The notes beneath the pieces were generated by a model. The model had not been told where the DNA came from. It did no database searches and saw only the letters and a list, made by a program, of their open reading frames with translations. This document shows positions 6,218 to 10,354 of a DNA stretch of 10,354 bases, piece after piece. This DNA is from Candidatus Puniceispirillum sp. Its GTDB lineage: Bacteria; Pseudomonadota; Alphaproteobacteria; Puniceispirillales; Puniceispirillaceae. Both the position numbers and the translations under genes were made by a program. Each line of letters starts with the position of its first letter. Within the stretch, counting starts at the first letter, position 1. The DNA is taken from NCBI GenBank assembly GCA_016778825.1, contig JADHOU010000032.1, positions 1 to 10,354 on the forward strand, in the 5' to 3' direction.

Positions 6218-6246
6218 CCCATCACGCCTCATCGGCTCTTATTGTT

Positions 6247-6297
6247 TCGCCACATTCATTGCCGGGCGGAGATCATTGCCCCACCGAGATCATTGCC
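6247..6297. repeat. Three-copy, 17-base-period direct repeat in the MFS/trxB gap
   Basis: Three consecutive 17-base units (6247-6263, 6264-6280, 6281-6297) all end in TCATTGCC. The last two share the longer GAGATCATTGCC. The array lies between the convergent stops at 6217 and 6323. Copy number is low and the first halves of the units differ, so it may be a small slippage product rather than a protein-binding array. Confidence 0.55.
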
Positions 6298-6322
6298 AAG
6301 CAGCCGTGATGAAGCGGCAAGC

Positions 6323-7285
6323 TTATTCCTGCTCACCAAGCCAGCGTTCGGCATCAAGCGCGGCCATACAGCCCATGCCAGCGGCCGTCACCGCTTGGCG
6401 ATAGATCTTATCAACACAATCACCCGCAGCAAACACCCCATCAACCGTGGTTCGTGTGCCGCCTGCCTCGGCAATAATATAGCCTTCATCATCAAGTGCG
6501 ACCGCATCAGCAAAGGCCTTGGTTGCTGGATCATGACCAATCGCGACAAACATGCCATGAACCGAAATAACTTTATCATCATCATTGCCTGTCGAGGATA
6601 AACGTAATCCGGTGACGCCTGTTTCATCGCCAAGAACTTCGGCAACGGCACGGTTCCATTCAACGGTGATATTGTCTTTTTTCAACAGCCGATCCTGCAT
6701 GATCTGTTCAGCCCGAAGCGAATCACGCCGGTGAACCAGCGTCACCGACCGGCAGATATTGGCAAGATATAGGGCTTCTTCAACGGCGGTATTGCCGCCG
6801 CCAATAACGGCAACATCGCGGTCTTTATAGAAAAACCCATCGCAAGTGGCACAGGCTGAAACGCCGCGGCCATTGAAGGCTGATTCAGACTCAAGACCAA
6901 GCCAGCGCGCCTGTGCGCCAGTGGCAAGAATCACCACATCAGCGGTCATCACTTTTCCCGAATCCAGTTTCATGCGGAATGGCCGCGCCGATGTATCAAG
7001 ATCAGTCACCAAATCATAAATGACACGCGCACCAACATTTTCGGCCTGTGACTGCATTTCGGTCATAAGCCACGGCCCTTGAATCACCTCGGCAAAGCCC
7101 GGGTAATTTTCAACATCGGTAGTGATTGTCATCTGCCCACCCGGTTGCAATCCGGCAAGGATTACTGGCGATAGATTGGCGCGGGCAGTGTAAATGCCAG
7201 CGGTCAAACCGGCGGCACCTGCCCCGATGATAACAACATGTTCATGAAGGGCGGCGTCGGCTGTTGCGCTGGCATGATCGGTCAT
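6323..7285 (-). CDS. trxB: Thioredoxin reductase (NADPH)
   Basis: This 320-residue flavoenzyme transfers electrons from NADPH through FAD and a redox disulfide to thioredoxin, in the cytoplasm. In order: the FAD dinucleotide fold VVIIGAGAAGLTAG (17-30), GGQMTITTDVENYPGF (49-64), the redox pair C145-x-x-C148 in ACATCDGFFYKD, the NADPH fold VIGGGNTAVEEALYL (160-174) with HRRDSLRAE (185-193), and the closing FAD motif GVFAAGDCVDKIYRQ (283-297). Length and motif order are those of the low-molecular-weight bacterial enzyme. The extra N-terminal residues before the first fold (MTDHASATADAALHEH) are a little longer than in E. coli. It is divergent from the M23 gene (122-base gap) and convergent with the MFS gene. 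Confidence 0.95.
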   Translation of the reverse strand: MTDHASATADAALHEHVVIIGAGAAGLTAGIYTARANLSPVILAGLQPGGQMTITTDVENYPGFAEVIQGPWLMTEMQSQAENVGARVIYDLVTDLDTSARPFRMKLDSGKVMTADVVILATGAQARWLGLESESAFNGRGVSACATCDGFFYKDRDVAVIGGGNTAVEEALYLANICRSVTLVHRRDSLRAEQIMQDRLLKKDNITVEWNRAVAEVLGDETGVTGLRLSSTGNDDDKVISVHGMFVAIGHDPATKAFADAVALDDEGYIIAEAGGTRTTVDGVFAAGDCVDKIYRQAVTAAGMGCMAALDAERWLGEQE

Positions 7286-7407
7286 TTTCTGGCTACTCTT
7301 TCATCTTTGGCGTTAGGCTTCATCAAGGCAGACTATGTGAAGGGGATAACACCCAACAGCTTGTGTTTTCAAGTGTCATTTACACAACATCATGTTAGCC
7401 TTTGCCC

Positions 7408-8283
7408 ATGAAACTTCATAGCCCCATTGCCACTTATCTGTGTTTTTACCGCATCCGGCTTGTTGCGGTCTTGGTTTTGCTGATGGCACTTGCTACCCCG
7501 GCAAAGGCACTAGATATTGATGGTGCCGAAATCCTGTCTGGAAACGCGGTTGAAGGCGGCCTTATTATCGCCCGCACCGATTCGGCCAATCAGATCATGC
7601 TTGGCGATGACACGATTGAAATTGGCGAAAATGGTGTTTTTGTAATTGGGTTTCACCGCGATTCCGACGCGCCAGCTACCCTTCGCATCATTGCCCCAGA
7701 CGGAAGCGTCAAAACCAGCCTTTTGTCACCGCGCCAACGCGACTATAACATCCAGCGCATTGATGGGCTGAAATCAACAATGGTCACGCCGCCCGCTACC
7801 GTTCTGGCGCGAATCAAATCTGATGGTGACGCGGTTCGCGCCGCCCGCCAGCGCCACGCCCCGCTTGGCGATTTTTGGCGCGGGTTTGATTGGCCAGCCC
7901 TTGGCCGGATTTCAGGCATCTATGGTAGCCAGCGCATTCTAAACGGCCAGCCGCGCCAGCCGCATTATGGCATTGATATTGCCGCCCCGACCGGCACGCC
8001 TGTTTACGCACCGGCAAGCGGGGTTGTAACATTGGTAAAAGATTTATATTTTTCCGGCTGGACGGTCGTGATTGCCCATGGGCTTGGCGTAAATTCAAGC
8101 TTTTTACATCTTGATCGGGTCGATGTGGACACAGACATGCTGGTTGAACGTGGCGGTTTGATTGGCGCGATTGGTGCCACCGGGCGTGCCACCGGCCCGC
8201 ATCTTGACTGGCGAATTGATTGGCGGGGGCGGCGCATTGATCCTGGGCTTTTGGTTGGTGCCATGCCCGATCCAACGTCATAA
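7408..8283 (+). CDS. M23 family metallopeptidase (LytM-like), exported
   Basis: From ATG 7408 the protein has 291 residues. A basic start and hydrophobic run (about residues 15-30) end in ATPAKA, a plausible signal peptidase I site after A34. A beta-rich middle part (about 35-110) precedes a C-terminal peptidase domain (about 160-285). The first metal motif HYGID gives H186 and D190; SSFLHL gives H234. The second motif, normally HxH, reads GPHLDW: catalytic H265 is kept but the metal-binding histidine is D267. Members of this family cut peptidoglycan cross-links or activate amidases from the periplasm. Aspartate can bind zinc, so activity is possible, and this variant may be usual in an alphaproteobacterial subgroup. 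The frame is also open from TTG 7402, two codons upstream; ATG is preferred. The SDR gene follows after 23 bases. Confidence 0.9.
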   Translation: MKLHSPIATYLCFYRIRLVAVLVLLMALATPAKALDIDGAEILSGNAVEGGLIIARTDSANQIMLGDDTIEIGENGVFVIGFHRDSDAPATLRIIAPDGSVKTSLLSPRQRDYNIQRIDGLKSTMVTPPATVLARIKSDGDAVRAARQRHAPLGDFWRGFDWPALGRISGIYGSQRILNGQPRQPHYGIDIAAPTGTPVYAPASGVVTLVKDLYFSGWTVVIAHGLGVNSSFLHLDRVDVDTDMLVERGGLIGAIGATGRATGPHLDWRIDWRGRRIDPGLLVGAMPDPTS

Positions 8284-8306
8284 GTGATCGATCAAAAGGC
8301 GATGAT

Positions 8307-9155
8307 ATGAAAACGGTTTTTATTTTTGGGCTTGGCTATGTTGGCGTGCCATTGGCACAAGCGCTGGCCGATCAGGGTTGGCAGATTCGTGGCACCACCC
8401 GCACACCATCCAAGCTTGCCGATAAGGCCGATCAGGGCTGGCAAATCCTGCCGTTTCAATCAGGCCAACCACTTGCCGATCCGGCCGCTGCCTTTGCCAA
8501 TATTGATGCGATCATCAGCACGATTACCGCCATAGGCGGTTCGGATCCGGTGCTTGATGCGCATGGTGATGATCTTGCTAATTTTTCTGGCTGGAGCGGT
8601 TATGTATCGGCAACATCGGTCTATCCTGATATGCCGCATGATATCTGCTATGAGGACACCGAAGTTGCCCCGGCAACCGCCCGTGGCAAATCGCGTGTTG
8701 TTGCCGAAGCCCGTTGGCAAGAGGCTTTTGGTACGGAAATTTTCCGTGCCGCTGGAATCTATGGCGTTGGGCGAAGCCCCTTTGATGCGCTTCGTGATGG
8801 TACGGCGCGCATCATCGAACGCGAAGGACAGGTCTTTAACCGCATTCATGTTGACGATATCTGCCGGATTATCATTGCCGCCATGGCCAAGCCACGATCG
8901 GGCCGGATCATCAATCTGGCCGATAATAAACCCGCACCTCAAGGCGATGTTGTTCGGCATGCTGCCGGCTTGATTGGTATGAACCCACCCACGCCGCAAA
9001 GGCTGGAAGATGCGAGTCTATCACCAATGGCACGAAGCTTTTATGTGTCACGGCGGCGCGTTGGGTCGCGTATCATCAAACCCGAATTAGGGCTTGATCT
9101 TCTCTATCCTGATTATGAAACCGGCCTTGCCGCTATTCTGGCGGCTGGCGGGTAA
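8307..9155 (+). CDS. YeeZ-like atypical SDR family (NAD(P)-binding) protein
   Basis: The 282-residue protein starts with the Rossmann motif FIFGLGYVGVPLAQAL (G8, G10, G13), followed by the basic GTTRTPSK that suggests NADP(H). Later come YVSATSVYP (about 97-106), FRAAGIYGVGRSPFD, and the HVDDICRIIIAAM segment shared by nucleotide-sugar epimerase-like proteins. The catalytic YxxxK of classical and extended SDRs is absent: its place holds ARGKSRVVAEARW. This matches the atypical SDR group containing E. coli YeeZ, whose reaction is not established. A 21-base segment encoding ADQGWQI occurs twice, 60 bases apart (8366-8386 and 8426-8446). AAGG lies about 10 bases before the ATG. It probably shares a transcript with the M23 gene and ends 3 bases from the convergent aldolase stop codon. 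Confidence 0.85.
   Translation: MKTVFIFGLGYVGVPLAQALADQGWQIRGTTRTPSKLADKADQGWQILPFQSGQPLADPAAAFANIDAIISTITAIGGSDPVLDAHGDDLANFSGWSGYVSATSVYPDMPHDICYEDTEVAPATARGKSRVVAEARWQEAFGTEIFRAAGIYGVGRSPFDALRDGTARIIEREGQVFNRIHVDDICRIIIAAMAKPRSGRIINLADNKPAPQGDVVRHAAGLIGMNPPTPQRLEDASLSPMARSFYVSRRRVGSRIIKPELGLDLLYPDYETGLAAILAAGG
8366..8446 (+). repeat. Internal 21-base direct repeat within the SDR gene
   Basis: Copies at 8366-8386 and 8426-8446 agree at 19 of 21 positions (GGCCGATCAGGG, then TT or CT, then GGCA, G or A, AT). The offset of 60 bases preserves the reading frame, so both copies encode ADQGWQI. One corresponds to the end of the first helix and start of the second strand of the Rossmann fold; the other would fall before the third strand. 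Confidence 0.7.
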
Positions 9156-9158
9156 GCC

Positions 9159-10220
9159 CTAGCCGATTGACGGGTCAAGATCGCCGCTAGCATAGCGTGA
9201 TGCCATTGCCGACAGGGATAACGGCCTGATCCGCGCCGCATTGCCAGCCGTGCCAAACCGTTCAAACCGGTCAGCGCACAGGCTCTCCATCGCATCCATC
9301 GCTGGCTTGAGAAATTTCCGCGGGTCGAATTCGGCCTTATTTTCATTGGCAATCTTGCGAATGACGCCAAGCATGGCAAGACGGCAATCAGTATCAATAT
9401 TCACCTTGCGAACGCCATATTTGATGCCGCGCTCGATCTCTTCAAGCGGCACGCCCCATGTTTGTGGCATTTCCCCACCATGCGAATTGAACACATCTTG
9501 CAATTCCTGTGGCACGCTTGATGATCCATGCATAACAAGGTGGATATTCGGCAGGCGGCGATTGATTTCTTCAACCACATTCATCGCCAGAATTTCACCA
9601 TCTGGCTTGCGGGTGAATTTATAGGCGCCATGGCTTGTTCCCATGGCAATGGCAAGCGCATCAACTTTGGTATCTTTAACAAATTCAACCGCCTGATCAG
9701 GATCGGTTAGCAATTGGTCTTCGGATAATTTTCCGGTTGCGCCATGCCCATCTTCCTGCTCACCCTCGCCGGTTTCCAATGAACCAAGAACGCCAAGCTC
9801 GCCCTCAACCGACACACCAGCATGATGCGCCATCTCGGTTACGCGGCGGGTGATATCCAGATTATAGTCATAAGACGCCGGTGTTGACGCATCAGCTTCA
9901 AGCGAGCCATCCATCATCACCGAGGTAAAGCCATATTGAATGGCTGTCATGCAGGTGGCTTCATTATTGCCATGATCTTGATGCATACAGACCGGAATAT
10001 GCGGATACATTTCGGCCAAGGCCTTGACCATCGCCTGCAACATGACATCGCCAGCATAATTACGCGCACCCCGACTGGCCTGAATAATCACCGGCGCATC
10101 GACACGGTCAGCCGCCTTCAAAATGGCCAAGCCCTGTTCCATATTGTTAATGTTAAAGGCCGGAACGCCATAGCCATGCTCGGCAGCGTCATCAAGAAGT
10201 TGGCGAAGGGAAATCAGCAT
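9159..10220 (-). CDS. fba: Fructose-bisphosphate aldolase, class II (CbbA-type subfamily)
   Basis: This metal-dependent enzyme interconverts fructose 1,6-bisphosphate with glyceraldehyde 3-phosphate and dihydroxyacetone phosphate. All active-site pieces are visible in 353 residues: MHQDHGN with D82 and the zinc ligand H83, VEGELG with E139 and E141, GTSHGAYKF with ligand H197, VMHGSSS with ligand H231, and the phosphate-binding VRKVNIDTD (270-278). The length and the C-terminal [15 protein letters not shown] region fit the class IIB subfamily that includes Calvin-cycle CbbA enzymes and many alphaproteobacterial aldolases. AGGA lies about 8 bases before the ATG at 10220. It is 37 bases downstream of fbp on the same strand, so the two are probably co-transcribed for gluconeogenic hexose-phosphate synthesis. 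No RuBisCO or phosphoribulokinase gene is in view. Confidence 0.94.
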   Translation of the reverse strand: MLISLRQLLDDAAEHGYGVPAFNINNMEQGLAILKAADRVDAPVIIQASRGARNYAGDVMLQAMVKALAEMYPHIPVCMHQDHGNNEATCMTAIQYGFTSVMMDGSLEADASTPASYDYNLDITRRVTEMAHHAGVSVEGELGVLGSLETGEGEQEDGHGATGKLSEDQLLTDPDQAVEFVKDTKVDALAIAMGTSHGAYKFTRKPDGEILAMNVVEEINRRLPNIHLVMHGSSSVPQELQDVFNSHGGEMPQTWGVPLEEIERGIKYGVRKVNIDTDCRLAMLGVIRKIANENKAEFDPRKFLKPAMDAMESLCADRFERFGTAGNAARIRPLSLSAMASRYASGDLDPSIG

Positions 10221-10257
10221 GCAATCATCCTATGTCAAAGCAAAATTCAGGGTCTAT

Positions 10258-10354
10258 TTATGACCTATAGCGGGTAAATGCGTCAACTTCATTAGCAGAG
10301 CCAAAAATAAATGGCACGCGGGCATGAAGCGTTTGCGGCACCAAATCAAGAATA
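10258..10354 (-). CDS. fbp: Fructose-1,6-bisphosphatase class I, C-terminal end, cut by window edge
   Basis: Reading the minus strand into the TAA at 10260-10258 gives 31 C-terminal residues containing LVPQTLHARVPFIFGSANEV. The pattern LH.RVP...GS..EV close to the C-terminus is that of class I fructose-1,6-bisphosphatase (Fbp/CbbF), not of the GlpX type. The enzyme hydrolyses fructose 1,6-bisphosphate to fructose 6-phosphate, the irreversible gluconeogenic step directly after the aldolase reaction encoded by the next gene. The catalytic part lies outside the window, so this call depends on a short conserved tail plus the matching neighbour. Confidence 0.8.
   Translation of the reverse strand, partial: ILDLVPQTLHARVPFIFGSANEVDAFTRYRS

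Noticed and set aside
6300..6318. GCCG/CGGC hairpin after the trxB stop as terminator
   Set aside because: The stem is only four pairs with an 8-base loop and has no T-tract on the trxB side.
6242..6663. Open frames overlapping the 3' part of trxB on both strands
   Set aside because: They lie in other frames of a clearly recognised enzyme, with no domain and low-complexity or odd composition.
8460..8999. Long antisense open frame (179 codons) within the SDR gene
   Set aside because: The plus-strand frame encodes a recognisable Rossmann protein; the antisense translation shows no domain and is explained by codon bias of the real gene.
1..10354. CRISPR, prophage, transposon, tRNA, toxin-antitoxin or other defence system
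   Set aside because: No repeat-spacer array, transposase-like protein, terminal inverted repeats with target duplication, tRNA cloverleaf or paired small toxin/antitoxin genes could be seen; nearly all sequence is taken by recognised housekeeping families.

Overview
The window is a compact stretch of bacterial chromosome that reads as an ordinary alphaproteobacterial housekeeping neighbourhood. The pointers to Alphaproteobacteria are a DUF2312/GapR-type nucleoid protein, a DUF1244 protein directly upstream of it, a double cold-shock-domain protein, and an MntR of the proteobacterial kind. Base composition looks close to balanced by eye (not calculated). A marine SAR116/Rhodospirillales-like origin would fit but is only a guess. 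There is no tRNA, rRNA, CRISPR array, transposase, phage gene or toxin-antitoxin pair, and I found no novel multi-gene system.

Layout from left to right. Positions 1-437 (minus strand) hold the N-terminal part of a methylmalonyl-CoA mutase small subunit, cut by the window edge. It is divergent from a GT39/ArnT-type membrane glycosyltransferase (506-2002, plus). That gene converges on the manganese regulator mntR (2037-2456, minus), with an inverted repeat filling the 34-base gap. A 272-base divergent intergenic region rich in dyads separates mntR from a likely operon on the plus strand: a DUF1244 protein (2729-3028), a GapR-like DUF2312 protein (3038-3289) and type 2 orotidine-5'-phosphate decarboxylase pyrF (3332-4234). 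A two-domain cold-shock protein (4399-4869) and an MFS transporter (5012-6217) follow, also on plus.

The transporter converges on thioredoxin reductase trxB (6323-7285, minus); the gap carries a short 17-base-period repeat. Divergent from trxB is a secreted or periplasmic M23-family peptidase (7408-8283, plus) whose usual HxH motif reads HxD. It is followed 23 bases later by a YeeZ-like atypical SDR protein (8307-9155, plus). That gene meets class II fructose-bisphosphate aldolase (9159-10220, minus) tail to tail with a 3-base gap. Upstream of the aldolase, and cut by the right edge, is the C-terminus of a class I fructose-1,6-bisphosphatase (10258 onwards, minus). The last two form a gluconeogenesis-type (or Calvin-cycle-type) pair.

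Functionally the window mixes propionate/branched-chain carbon entry (mutase), sugar-phosphate metabolism (fbp, aldolase), pyrimidine synthesis (pyrF), redox and metal homeostasis (trxB, mntR), nucleic-acid binding (GapR-like, cold-shock) and cell envelope functions (GT39, M23). The parts most worth a second look are the DUF1244-GapR-pyrF arrangement, the M23 metal-ligand change, the dyads in the mntR/DUF1244 intergenic region, and a repeated segment inside the SDR gene.
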